DNA of 64,000 nucleotides from Forficula auricularia (taxonomy: Eukaryota > Arthropoda > Insecta > Dermaptera > Forficulidae): NCBI GenBank assembly GCA_024734495.1, contig JALMQS010000099.1:99117321-99181320 (forward strand). The letters run 5' to 3'. A model generated the notes under the pieces. It did no database searches. It had not been told where the DNA came from and saw only the letters and a list, made by a program, of their open reading frames with translations. Positions 9,746 through 20,524 of this stretch are shown piece by piece (position 1 is the first letter of the stretch; the number at the start of each line of letters is the position of its first letter). Made by a program: the position numbers and the translations under genes.

Positions 9746-10705
9746 TATGTATACATGGGGCATTCCACGCTAAATCGGACGGTTTGAAAAATTTTAATTT
9801 TTAATTTCCTTCATTTTTTGACATTTTTTAGTACCCATCAAAAAACTATTCCTGGTAAATTTTGAAAGTTTTTTGATCACCCGTTTAAAAGATCGAATTT
9901 CGGTTTTTTGCTCATAACTTTTTCAAAAATAGTCCAATTTAAATTTTTTTTTTTTTTTGAAATTCTATCTATCTACTTTTTAGAAAAAATACAAAAAAAC
10001 TATTTAAACTGTTTTTATATGAGATTTTTGAGTTTGAAAATTGTAATCTTGTTTTTGAAACTGAATGTACTCTTCGATTTTTTGATATTTTTTTATTTTA
10101 AACTTCTATTCATTCTACAAATCTTAAGACCTGTTGATAGTGATTCTATGATAATCACTATTTTTTTTCGATTTTCGATTTTTTATTTTGATTTTCTTTC
10201 AACAAACTAAAATTCTAATTATTTATTTTAAACACCTGTTAACGATAAAAATGAATTCAAAATAACTAAAAAAATGAGAACTCAATACCAAAAAGTGGTT
10301 TTAATAATGGCTAATAGCAAATAAATATTTTTCAAAATTTTCAAAAATCGAAAAAAAAATAGTAATTATCATAGGACCACTATCAACCTGGTCTCAAAAA
10401 CAAGATTACAATTTTTAAACTCAAAAATCGCATTTAAAAACACTTTAAGTAATTTTTTGTATTTTCTTTTTTCTAAAAAGAATGTAAAAAACAAACAAAA
10501 AAAAGAATTGAATTTGGACCATTTTTGAAGAAGTTATGAGCGAAAAACCGAAATTCGATATCTTTTAAACCGGTGATCAAACAAATTTCAAAATTTACCA
10601 GGAAGTTCTCATGGGTACTAAAAAATGTCAAAAAATAAAGGAAATCAAAAATTAAAATTTTTCAAACCGTCCGATTTGGCCTGGAATGTCTCATATACAT
10701 GGAAA
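9746..10705. mobile_element. Giant hairpin (foldback) element, about 960 bp
   Basis: The two halves are complementary along almost their whole length around a centre near 10225. Anchors are GGCATTCCACGCTAAATCGG (9760) against its near complement at about 10673, and ATCGAATTTCGGTTTTT (9892) against AAAACCGAAATTCGAT (10543). AATAGTAATTATCATAGGA (10358) pairs with the region at 10145. It has no protein-coding capacity, and the open frame at 9908-10210 is low-complexity. The superfamily is unknown. If transcribed it would give a long double-stranded hairpin RNA. Confidence 0.85.
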
Positions 10706-10840
10706 ACTATGACACGTATATTAGCTTTTTTTTAAGTTCTTGACCGTCATAAGTTCGCCTAACCACTGTTCCAAGCTAACGTTTAGTTTTAGGACAGTCT
10801 GTATAAATAGCTATATATTATATAGATTATAGTTTCATAT

Positions 10841-11173
10841 ATCTTCAGTATTTCTTATAAATATTATATTTAACTTTTAAGGAGTTCGGTGTTGGTTCTA
10901 GGTGAAACATTTTAATATAATAATAAAACTAAGATACGAGGTAGGTTTCACAAAAAAGAAATAAAACAAAATTGAGTTTTGAGTTCGATATATTATAAAA
11001 ATATTATAAAAATTCTTACTTGTAAAACTATTTTTCCAATATGTAATCAGTTTTCTTAGACTCCTGATGATGGGCTAACCCCCGAAATATATCGAACTCA
11101 AAACTCAATTTTGTTTTATTTCTTTTTTGTGAAACCTACCGTATCTTCAGTATTTATTATAAATATTATATTT
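10841..11173 (+). mobile_element. Penelope-like short element with 31-bp target duplication
   Basis: The insert 10872-11142 (271 bp) is bracketed by 31-bp direct repeats (10841-10871 and 11143-11173) with one mismatch. It starts TAACTTTTAAGGAGTT and includes GTTGGTTCTAGGTGAAAC. Inverted GGTAGGTTTCAC ends surround the motif CTGATGA (11064-11070), T, GGG, loop, CCC, GAAA (11084-11087). Sister copies are at 20743-21200 and, interrupted by mariner, at 58190-59640. Long, variable target duplications are known for Penelope-like elements. Confidence 0.65.
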
Positions 11174-11254
11174 GTTTTCTATGCATGAGAACCTGCAAAT
11201 GAAGTGAATAATTCATATTTCAACATATAACATCTTTTATGGTATATAGGTGTA

Positions 11255-11425
11255 TATTTACCTATTTGCGAGGGGTGATCCGCGATTGAAAGTAGGTGTA
11301 CACCTCTTTGGAAATATTTGGAAGTACTTGGAAATATTTGGATGACTTGGAAATACTTGGAAGTACAAGTGGAAGTAGGTGTACAGCATATTAGGTCGCG
11401 GTTTTCCTCTCGGCTATTTGTATCA
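11255..11425 (+). mobile_element. MITE of the GTGGAAGTAGGTGTACA family, copy 2
   Basis: The left end TTTGCGAGGGGTGATCCGCG and the right end (complement AATAGCCGAGAGGAAAACCG) are inverted. The interior has a short run of TTGGAAATA / TTGGAAGTA units. Shares GTGGAAGTAGGTGTACA with 49550 and with 7293 (inverted). Confidence 0.6.
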
Positions 11426-11429
11426 ATCA

Positions 11430-12090
11430 AAAGACACCTCATTGATTTTTTCTTAAAAATAACAACTCTGCTACTCTCCACAAGAAAAGCTTTTCAAGCT
11501 AATACAGATGTTTGGTGAAATCCAGAATAATCTTAGTTTTTGTTAAATAATCCTATCATATCGATAGAATAATGGTAATATTTTATAGTATATAATATAG
11601 ATAACAGATATGAAACACAACTAAATCGAATGACAATTCATTTTGAATGGATGAGATAGAATGCATGATAAGACCTGTTGATTCATATTTCTCCCTCTCT
11701 TTCTCCCTCGTTGTCCTTTAGGTTAGATAGATAGTTCAAGCACACATATTATCATACTAAAATGTGGGGGAAGGTGCCTAGCTTGTGCTTGACAGCACAG
11801 AATAGGATAAATTATTGATACAGGTCAGACAAAAGACATAATGGACGCCATTGTCTCTCGATGAGGGGATATCAAGTGTTTCAATTTTCTTACTAACCAA
11901 AGTCATAAAATTAATGAATCAACGCGTGATTCGAGGTTTTTAAGTATGGGCTCTCGAAAAATTTAATACGTCAATGAATGAAAATCGATCAAAGAATAAA
12001 AAGAGATACAGTGAAAAAATTAGAAGGACACAAATCCTTGTTTAGACTTTGTCTTGAGACTGTAAATATAATATCAAAATAAAAAATTTA
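11430..12090. other. Intergenic, no gene seen
   Basis: 11435-11495 holds a fragment of the AACTCTGCTACTCTC dispersed repeat. The remainder shows no coding frame or recognisable element. Confidence 0.35.
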
Positions 12091-12179
12091 AAGACGAAAT
12101 CAATGAGGGTGTCCACTGCTTGAGTCCATTTATAAATAAATATTTATAAAATAATATAATTTTATTTGTTAGAGACAAA

Positions 12180-12415
12180 TATCATGGGCACACACTGAGG
12201 CATGGAGGACTGCTTAGGGATATCATGGAGGGGGAGGTGGGAAAGAAAAGAGGAAGGGGAAGACCCAGATTAGAATATTTCAACCAAATAATTGGGGATA
12301 TGGGATGCCAGACATTTAGAGAGGTCAAACAGCTCGCGGGGGACAGAGTCGAGTGGAGACGGATTGTTGCATCAAACCAGTCTTAAGACTGTATACTCAA
12401 TGATGATGATGTTAG
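12180..12415 (+). pseudogene. RTE-like LINE, C-terminal RT fragment
   Basis: Translates as GHTLRHGGLLRDIMEGEVGK, then KRGRGRPRLEYFNQIIGD, and later EWRRIVASNQS followed by a stop. This is the conserved C-terminus of insect RTE/BovB-type reverse transcriptase polyproteins, with the typical R-H-G-G-L-L and R-G-R-P-R motifs. The 3' end is a short GATGATGATG run, consistent with the simple-repeat tails of RTE elements. A very short copy of the same tail is at 41230-41290. It is 5'-truncated and has no RT core. Confidence 0.75.
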
Positions 12416-12456
12416 AGACAATAGTTTCAAAGGCTTGGCCTTCATCTTCAGTCTTT
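12410..12456 (-). ncRNA. Hammerhead-like motif, GAAGG/CCTTT helix
   Basis: On the minus strand AGA precedes CTGAAGA, then one T, GAAGG, a 5-nt loop, CCTTT (one G-U pair), GAAA, a short ACT..TGT helix, then GTC and TCT. TCT can pair with the leading AGA. All three hammerhead helices and the GUC cleavage triplet are present. The extra T after CTGAAGA departs from the consensus. It abuts the LINE tail at 12415. Confidence 0.5.
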
Positions 12457-12559
12457 CTTTTAAACATTATATTTGTTTTCTGTACATGAGTACCTTCTAA
12501 TGTAGTAGATCATTCACATTTTTTAAGACGTACTTAGTTTTTTCAAAATTTTCCGACAA

Positions 12560-12665
12560 TTGATTTTTTGGGCTTTTTCGGCATATTTAGCCATCAGCCA
12601 ATTTACGATACCATTATTAAATTGTTCTTCTATGTAGGGATCAGATTTTAGCTGGTTGTTCAAAA
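12560..12665 (-). mobile_element. Truncated SINE (3' half)
   Basis: Shares GCTAAAATCTGA and the GGCTTTTTCGGC / TAGCCAT tail with the complete SINE at 3782-3966. The tRNA-like head is missing. Confidence 0.55.
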
Positions 12666-12669
12666 TACT

Positions 12670-14090
12670 ATGTTTAGATTTACTTTTTTACTTCAGGTGT
12701 TTTCGAGATTTGCTATTCTTAAAGACAGCTCCAGTTTTTTTTATAGCTATTTATCACATTTTCACATATCGCATATTAGTTATTTATTTATTTTTTTACT
12801 GTGAAACTACACTCCCTTTACTTGATTAATTTACACATTAGTTATACTAACTACTAGAAAAATAAGACTTCCGAAAGTACCTCTTTACTTCCTGTGCTTG
12901 AGCATATTTTTATTTTCTAAAAAACGCATGTAATATGGTTGATTTTAAATTTTCTCTATTTATAAATAATTACATTTCAAAAAATTAATGAATCAAAATG
13001 TTATCCGATATTTTTTAGTTGATCTCTCATCTCAACAATTTAATGGGTCAAAGAATGAAATTCGATAAAAGAATAGCGCTACACTGTGGCCTGCGGTGGA
13101 AAAGATATAAGGGAAGACAAGTCTTTAATAAACCTTCAAATGCAATATTTATAAACTTTGCTCTCTCATAAAACTAATAATATACTAACTTATGAGAAAG
13201 ATAAAGTTACGAAAAGAGCGGGGGGAGGGGAGTCGACATTCCATGAATGTTTTCTTGAGAAGAAATCTTTCTTTATGATATTTTTGTATTTTTTTTGTAT
13301 TTTTGTTTGTATTTTCAAAACAAAGCTAAAATAACAGAAAAGGTATTTAAAAAAATTCCAGCAAATTGGAAGCTGGAATTTTGTTAGTGTAACAAGTTAA
13401 ATACAGATAGAAAATCTAAAATAGTTTACATGTCATAATAAAATGGATATAATTTCATTTCAATCTCAAATCCTTTACTACTGAACTGAGCAAGAATAAG
13501 AGAATCGTTAGGTGATTAGATAAACCAGTCGGCGAAAAATGTTTCTGAAAGAAGATGTATTTAGGATGTTTCCTAAATACTTATACATATCTACTATTAA
13601 CCAAAAGCATATATCCAGCTCGTTTACACACTTGAAATTTAATGCCTTACATGGTATAGAGCTGAATCTGACTGGTAAATAGTATACTCTCATTTTGAAT
13701 GTACATACTTATATTTAGGCCTTTTCTACTATAAGGATAAAAGACATACAAAGCTTTTCGAATTGGAAATAGTTAATTTTTTTAATGATAGAAATTCAAG
13801 AAGGGGCCCAAGTACTAAGTCCTGATATACTCAGGTAACATTTATTCAAAAAGAGCAATTAATGAGGATGGCCTCTGATTGATGCAAATAAACATATAAA
13901 TATAGGTATATACCAATATACCAAAAATATATTTGCTTATACATATATAATTTATTTGTTTAAGAGTACTGGTATATAGTACTGGTATATAGTTTAACAT
14001 CAGTCTTTTAAAGATAAATTTTATATATGATATTTCTCATGGGTTCAATTACCCGATTGGAAGTAGAAAATTTCGTTTTGTTATTAACAA
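12670..14090. other. Intergenic, few features
   Basis: 13850-13905 is a fragment of the TTGATGCAAATAAACATA dispersed repeat. At 13965-13995 a GTACTGGTATATA unit is tandemly duplicated. The short reverse open frame at 13508-13693 has no recognisable product. No host gene seen. Confidence 0.35.
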
Positions 14091-14104
14091 GCTAGCCACA
14101 TATC

Positions 14105-14215
14105 AAATGATTGCATATGTTTATTTGCATCAAGCAAAGGACCACCTCATTGATTTCTCTTTATGAATCAACAAATCTGCTACTCTCGGCAAATAAAATC
14201 TTTTCAATTAACATT
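14105..14215 (+). repeat. Dispersed GCATCAAG repeat
   Basis: Contains TTATTTGCATCAAG, CACCTCATTGATTTCTC, TCTGCTACTCTCGGC and AAATCTTTTCAATTA. The same order of phrases is seen at 17990-18070 and inverted at 60425-60510. In several copies it lies next to a hammerhead-like motif. Confidence 0.65.
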
Positions 14216-14299
14216 TATCCCTCTTAAGAGAAGGAAATATTCAGAGATTGAGTCTGTGGTGAAGGTGTACACTTACTAATTTCGAGATGGTTTCTTAAT

Positions 14300-15470
14300 A
14301 ACTAGATGTAGGCAACCGGGCTTACCTAAAACAAAAAAACAAATACGAATTAATTTTTTGATTTTGCTAAAATTGCTTATTATTTTTGTAATTAATAAAT
14401 TTTTGGATTTGGAAACTCTAGAGATACATGATTCTTTTCGAAATGTATCCATGTTTAATGTATACCTTTATTACATTTTCGACATGAACTTTGGAAAATC
14501 TCAAAATGGGGAGGGGGTGAAAAAAATTAAATTTCGACATTGAGTTGTAGAAGGGTCAGAATTAATTACATGATTGAGTGCCGTTTGAATTTACAATTTT
14601 AACATTGATTTTCATTTATTTCTTATTTACTTTTAAATAGAGTGTAAGCTATAACTAAAGATCATTGTTTCCCAAAGTGGGCGGTACCCACTCCTTGGGG
14701 GTGGTGGAACAATTTAGGTAGGCGGTAGTGGCCTCAGTTACAATTGGGGAGCTTCGAAGAAAAATTGGAGAAAAATTTAAATTTGAAAAATAAATTAAAT
14801 GAAAAAGAAAAAAAAATAATTACTTGGCCGATTTGAATGAAAATTTGTACAATTATATTTCAGGGCTTTGTGGAACTATTTTGATGTAAAAACCAATTCC
14901 AAATCTGTTGAAGAATCTACGAAGGATTATTTCATTTTTTGTTTAATTCCCACCTCCCCATTACAGGCAGACATTGTAGAGACACTAACAGGTTTTATTT
15001 TTTAAACAAAACCCTAAAAACAAAAAAAAATGTCAAATTTTGGGAAAAAACTTCTGCTGTTTTTGTGAATTTTGGAATGTGTTCATTTTATTAATTGTAA
15101 AAATGTGTTGTTATTCGTTAAATATTTTATTCAATAAATATATAAATATTATTAATTCTGTAATAAAAAAAGTTGTGTTTTTGCTTAGTGTTTGGTTAAG
15201 TAAAAATAGAAAAATCTCTAGATTGGGAACGCCTAGTTTTCCTTAGCCATGACAACGGCCCTGTATTTAAGAAAGATCGCTATCCAAGGGTAAAATGGCC
15301 CGAATTTTAGAGCTTAAGAATTAATTGTTGGCCTTTTCCAAAATAAAGTAACATACACTTTTGAAAAATATCCTAAAAATTGAGATTAAATTAACTAAAA
15401 TGGCAAATTAAAAGCAAGATTATATTTATTAGTAATGAAGCTATTGAAGCTTTTATTTTTGTGATTAATT
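14300..15470. other. Intergenic, no gene seen
   Basis: 14665-14730 (CCCAAAGTGGGCGGTACC) has a small perfect CCCA/TGGG-type stem and is GC-richer than its surroundings. The open frames at 14358-14543 and 15040-15246 are AT-driven and unrecognised. Confidence 0.3.
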
Positions 15471-15476
15471 TGATTA

Positions 15477-16405
15477 AAATTTGAATTTTTAGTGAAATTA
15501 CACATAATTAATTATAATTATTTATTGAACAATAACAAATAATACAATACAACTACGACGCGACGATTTGATCGACTTATTCTGCGATCGTTCTCAAGTA
15601 TGAGCACCCACTCCAATTTTTTTTAACATAAAATCGGAGTGGGTGCTCATTAGGGTGGTCCTTATTTTGGATGTTTTCGAATTTTTAGGTTGACAAGGAC
15701 TCATATGGTTCGAAATAAATTAAAAAAAATATCCTCCAAGTTTCAAGTCTCTATCTCAATTATAACCTGTGCCCCCACAGAGATGTAAGTTTCTCATCTA
15801 AATAACATGTGGTTTTTGCTAATGAAAGGTCAATTTTTTATTCCGACCAAAGTTATGGTTCAAAAAATTTGAAACTCTGTAGACTTTATCCTTATAATAA
15901 TAGCTATCCCTCAGAATTTTCATAGATATTAAGCAATTATAATTTTAGAGTTTATAACTTAGTAACACTAAGATATAGCAGTAATTTATCTAGCTCTATC
16001 TCCAAAATTATAATAACTAAAAATCTGTAATAATTCTGATGGATAGCTAGTATTATAAGGATAAAGTCTATAGAGTTTCAAAATTTTTGAACCATTACTT
16101 TGGTCGGAATAAAAAATGATTTTTAATGCCAAAAACCCCATGTTATTTACATTGCTGGGGGCACAGGTTATAATTGAGATAGAGACTTGAAAATTGGGAG
16201 ATATTTTTTTTATTTATTTCGAACCACATGAGCTCTTGTCAGCGTAAAAATTCGAAAATTCCCAAAATAAGGACCACCCTAGCGCTAGCTTGAGAACGAT
16301 CCCAGAATAAGTCGATCGAAACGTCGTAGATGTATTGTGTTATTTGTTATTGTTCAATAAATAATTATAATTAATTATGTGTGATTTCACTAAAAATTCA
16401 AATTC
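15477..16405. mobile_element. Giant hairpin (foldback) element, about 930 bp
   Basis: The outer ends AATTTGAATTTTTAGTGAAA and its complement at 16385-16405 start two long arms that stay complementary to the centre near 15970. Anchors are GATCGACTTATTCTG (15570) against its complement at 16301, TAGGGTGGTCCTTATTTTGG (15650) against 16269, and GCTATCC with TTATCCTTATAATA near 15890-15910 against 16045-16065. The left arm alone holds an extra palindrome (15602-15648). Non-coding, superfamily unknown. Possible source of long double-stranded RNA. Confidence 0.85.
15602..15648. repeat. 47-bp palindrome inside the hairpin arm
   Basis: GAGCACCCACTCC and GGAGTGGGTGCTC are perfect complements around an AT-rich loop. 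The opposite arm of the host hairpin has only a 7-bp CTAGCGC at this point, so this looks like a later micro-insertion. Confidence 0.8.
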
Positions 16406-16419
16406 TAAGATTAAATTTA

Positions 16420-17080
16420 AAATTTCAGAATTTAAAATTTTTCTGTAACTTTAAAAAAGCCTAAGAGCCACTGGTGTAAAAAGTACGTAGAAATATAGAT
16501 ACATAAAATAAAGCTAAATTGTTACTGTGTCTTTCTGTTTGTTCATTTGAAGAAGGTAGATTTACAGAGGGGAGGGGGGAAGGGCGTTGAGTAATTTTTT
16601 ATCTGAAAAAGTGGGCGTTAGGCCAAATAAGTTTGGGAACCTATGAGCTAGATGATTGCTCCCTTTCTTGGTAAAGTCTCTGCTAGCTCTTTTAAATACG
16701 AATCCAATGAAAGAAAGAATTCCTTCTCAAACGTCAACACAGAGGATATTTAAATTCTTTTTATCGACGTTTCGTTTGAAATCTATCTTAAATAAATCAA
16801 ATGTCGGTAACCACCACCTCCACCACCCTTCTTATGAATATTCGAGGGTAGAATGTTAAAGCAGACAGCATATGGCATGAAGCCACCTTGTCTGCATTCC
16901 AGCCTGGGAGTGTTTAGCGCACATAAATATTCCTGACAAGCCAGACTCCCTTCATCCAAATATTCCAGCTATCTGTAGGTATCTATCTTCTCTTTTTATC
17001 TTATCTTAGTTGGTATAAGATTTTTATTTAATAATTATTTATAATTTATTTTGATATAATGTTTGCAGAGAAATAAAAGT
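16420..17080. other. Intergenic with a candidate conserved block
   Basis: 16860-17000 is less AT-rich than its neighbours, with TGTCTGCATTCCAGCC and several GATA-like sites (TATCTATC, TTATCTTATC). It could be a cis-regulatory element. This is inference only, and no gene is seen. Confidence 0.25.
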
Positions 17081-17089
17081 TTAAATTGG

Positions 17090-17900
17090 AGAAAAAGGTG
17101 AAAACTTTTCCAAGAGTCAAGCTTACGGAAAATTTGTTTGTTTTGTCAGCGAATGGTTTGAACTAGACATATTAAACTAGTCACTAAAGTTTAAGTTATT
17201 AATATTTGTCTATCGAATTTATATTTTTTTATGAATTTCTACAATTTTCCACCCGAAGTCCTGAAGCTAGAAAACCCAAAATATAGCAGTTCTATAGTTT
17301 GTAAATACAGTCGACTCTCGATAATTCGAACTCTTCAGCTGTTAACTTCGGTAAATCAAAAAAATGCTGTGTATTTTGAAACGCTCGATAACTCGAAATC
17401 CTTTTCATAACAAGACGAACTAGGCCACTCTCCGTCTTTATAATTCGAATTTTTCCTAGGAATGATTACTCCTCATTTTTAAGCGTAAATAAGTAATTTT
17501 TTGTTCTTTTTTGTCGTTTTCATTATTTTTACTTTTTACTTGAGGCTATATATACAATTTATGTAAGCTCATACATATTTTCAAAAATATAATAAAAACT
17601 CTTAATAATTCGAATTATTTTTCTTTCCTCTTGATAATTTAAACTTATTGATCATTCGAAGTCTCGATAATTTTAATTTTTCTTGTAGTCCCTTGAATTT
17701 CGAATTATAGAAAGTCGACTGTATAAACATTTGGATCACCAGGAAGAACTTTCAATCCTGATGTTATCGTAAGGTATCAGAAACTCAGACATACATGAAA
17801 TGTTTCTTCTACACATTTCAGATATTTCTAAACACGAATAAGAAAAAAAATGAAAATTTTTGAGTGAATCTAATAAATACTCCGTTCGTCTAAAGACATC
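17090..17900 (+). repeat. Old dispersed repeat (CTAGAAAGCCAAA family), copy 1
   Basis: Phrases such as CTGAAGCTAGAAAACCCAAA, GTAAATA..AACATTTGG and TGAAAATTTTTGAGT also occur in the same order at 23720-24175, 54410-54735 and 60110-60350, and partly at 27600-28240. This copy is split by a pogo-like MITE (17308-17721). Confidence 0.55.
17308..17721. mobile_element. pogo/Tigger-like MITE with TA duplication
   Basis: 414 bp bounded by CAGTCGACT...AGTCGACTG inverted termini that extend imperfectly to ATAATTCGAA / TTCGAATTAT. It is flanked by TA on each side (17306-17307 and 17722-17723), the target preference of Tc1/mariner/pogo elements. No transposase frame. Internal sequence repeats TAATTCGAA several times. 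Its removal rejoins GTAAATA with AACATTTGG, matching an uninterrupted copy near 24016. Confidence 0.8.
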
Positions 17901-18072
17901 ATGTCAAGCCTTTGAAATTATAGTCTCTAGCAAATAAATTATAAATACACACATATAAATATATTCATTATATAATTTAAGTTTATATTTATTTGCATCA
18001 AGAGAGGACAACCTCACTGATTTCTCTTTATGAATCAACAACTCTGCTACTCTCGGGAAACAAAATTGTACT
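17895..18072 (+). repeat. Dispersed GCATCAAG repeat with motif remnant
   Basis: 17897-17925 keeps the 3' half of the hammerhead-like motif (CCTTTGAAATTATAGTCTC). 17990-18060 carries GCATCAAGAGAGGACAACC and CAACTCTGCTACTCTCGG. Confidence 0.55.
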
Positions 18073-18079
18073 ATGTATA

Positions 18080-18710
18080 AAGATGATAATCTTCCTTCAT
18101 GTCAACAGAATATATTGATAAATATCTAAGACATAGGGATTGAATCGCTGAGTATTTTTATGTTCGTTTAGTGAGAGATGAATATAATTAACGTATATCT
18201 AAATCATTTTAATAATTACATGCAATTTAAGGTACTTATGAGCTACAGGTAAGATACTACCATACTGCTTTGTTCTCACGAGTTTAAGCCAATAATCCCC
18301 ATTAAAGCTTCATTGTTATTTTTTATTTTATTTTATTTTTACATCCGTTTTGAGATCGTTCAGCACACGATATCAATCGGTTAAAAATTGAGCAAACGCA
18401 GTCACCTACTCGTTTATCTCTATGACTTCTACTATGAATATCTACTATCACTTGGAGTTATCCTAGTGTAATTTACTTTTATTCGTTAAGAGATAGAAGA
18501 CTTCAAAAATTGAACGTTCAGAAAGTGAATGCAATACTTTTAACTTTCAGGCTTCCGAGTGGATACTTCGGCTCGTCGGATATATCAAGTAACGCATTTT
18601 CTAATACTCTTTTTAATATATTAAAATAATGTATATATAGATTACATAATTATAAAGCTAGAAAAATTGATCTTTAAATTATAAGTGGGAATTTTTCCTT
18701 TCATCATTTA
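18080..18710. other. Intergenic, no gene seen
   Basis: Ordinary AT-rich sequence. No frame, terminal repeat or tandem array is supported. Confidence 0.35.
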
Positions 18711-18714
18711 TTTT

Positions 18715-18935
18715 TTTTTCCTAACAAAAAGCGGACGATTAATTGCCACCTGAAAAGCCACTGCTCTCATTGCAACCCTCCAGTTTACAAGTTGGCATTT
18801 GCAACTTGCGAAACAAGCCAAGTGAGAGGATCTTTCTCTCAGTTTGGCGGCCACTTGCTTAGCCATTAATTAAACTTGGCTGGTTGTTACAGTTTCCGCT
18901 CCAACGAATTATCCCATGAGATAGAATCTGTTTCG
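18715..18935. promoter_or_regulatory. Candidate conserved non-coding element
   Basis: A balanced-composition block in AT-rich surroundings. It contains a perfect 7-bp-arm stem (CAAGTTG at 18788 and CAACTTG at 18802), two TTAATT-type homeodomain-like sites (GATTAATTGCC, CCATTAATTAAAC) and repeated CAAGTG / CACTTG E-box-like words. No codon structure. This is the profile of an insect developmental enhancer, but the claim is inference and needs cross-species comparison. Confidence 0.3.
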
Positions 18936-19021
18936 CTTTTGTCAAATTTAATTTGAATTTAGAACCACAATATATATGGATATATTAATACACTTGGTTA
19001 GAGATAAACTAATAGGTAGAG

Positions 19022-19900
19022 CAGGGGTGTCCAACCTTTTTGGCTTACACGGGCCACATTTGAAGGAAAAAATTGTCCTAGGCCGCAGATAATACATATA
19101 TACTAATTCTACTGATTTTGTTAATGAAAAAAGATAGTTGATAATATTTAAAAAAATTATTGATTGTTAAAATAAATACAAATAATTCATAAAAGAATCT
19201 TTAAACGTTTAATCAAACTCAAAAATTTCGGTAAATTTCTCCCTTTCTCAATAGAAACTTTTCAACTAAGACTAGCTAATAAATATGTGTTTATTAATTG
19301 AAATTTTATTATTTCATCGGTCCATTTTATAATTATATATTTTTACTCTTCAATCAAATATAAAAAAAATAATCATTAAAAATATTACAGCAATGCAAAA
19401 AATGTAGGAATATATAATCGGGGAACGTTTTCAGATAAAAAGCTAAAATTTAGTGCATTGTAATGCAAAATACATAGTTGCGTACCATTTTAAGCTCATT
19501 AACTAAAATCTTTCAAGAATGACATTTTGTACTCTCAGGAACTGTTTTTAGGTAAAAGATAAATTTTGGGGCATTGTAAGATATATGCGTACCAATTTTC
19601 AGCACATTAACTAAAACCTTTCAAGATTGTCATTTTGTATTCTCAGAAAACGTTTTCAGGTAAAACCAAATGAAAATAATATATAAATCGATATTTATTT
19701 TTTACGTAATTGATATTTTTTCGTCAGAGAAAATAAATAATTCGAAATATTCGAGAAAACATTTTTTCCGCCAACACGTCTCAACAAAATCTATTAAATT
19801 TTTGTAATTGGAAATAAGCAAAACGGGCAATTCTAGAACAATTGAGTTCTAATACTATCTAAGGGCTATTACGCACTGTAACTGGTCGCAAGCGACCTAA
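19022..19900 (+). mobile_element. hAT-like element, left end
   Basis: CAGGGGTGTCCAACC at 19022 is the same terminus as the hAT element at 33411, followed by a GGGCCACAT / GGCCGCAG region typical of hAT MITE ends. The right end is not clear; it may run into the similar element starting at 19903. Confidence 0.5.
19420..19670 (+). repeat. Two-unit tandem repeat of about 125 bp
   Basis: Phrases CATTTTGTA.TCTCAG, ACGTTTTCAG or TGTTTTTAGG, GTAAAA and GCACATTAACTAAAACCTTTC recur at a spacing of about 120-125 bp. Units are diverged. Confidence 0.6.
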
Positions 19901-19902
19901 TG

Positions 19903-20524
19903 CAGGCCTGGCCAACCTGAATTGCACAGCGTGACAATTGAGGACTTAAAAATTTCTGAGGGCCGCACATAATAAATAAGAATAATTACAATTTTTTCAA
20001 TATTTGTTTTTTCGAAATTTGCCTTTACAACAAACTTGGTACTTATCAATTTTTATTGTAAGTTATTAATATTAATTTGAATGTAACGATACACTGAAAG
20101 TGTTCAATCAAATCATGTGGAAAAAAATACTACAACCAGATATGAAATGAAAACACACATTGATTGATCCAACAACAAAATATATTTGTATGGTAAAATA
20201 AACATAAAATATCAAAATTATTAGTTAAGTCTCGTAAACCAAACAATATTTCAAATTTTATTTGAATGGCTTTTTCTTTTTTCTGTCTGATATTTGCGTT
20301 TCTTTTCGCTTACTTAATTTTTATAAAACTATATCATATTAGTTTAAATTTACTATTTTATTTAATATGTTATTCTTCATGTAATTATAGAGAACCTTAA
20401 TTCTTTTAATTACTTTAATGCGATTTAAAATATATTTTGAAATACCCGATAAAAAACAATTCGTCGTATATGGGGAGGACGCAAGTAAGTCCATCGATGA
20501 CTACCTGCCTATTGGCCAATCCTG
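19903..20524. mobile_element. hAT-like non-autonomous element
   Basis: The left terminus CAGGCCTGGCCAACCTG and the right terminus (complement CAGGATTGGCCAATAGG) are matching inverted ends. GGGCCGCACAT follows the left end as in other hAT copies here. No 8-bp duplication could be seen, so one end may be eroded, or the whole of 19022-20524 may be one element. Confidence 0.55.

Noticed and set aside
9908..10210. 100-codon Phe/Leu-rich frame resembling membrane segments
   Set aside because: Produced by T-rich arm sequence of the giant hairpin; no start context and no homologue expected.
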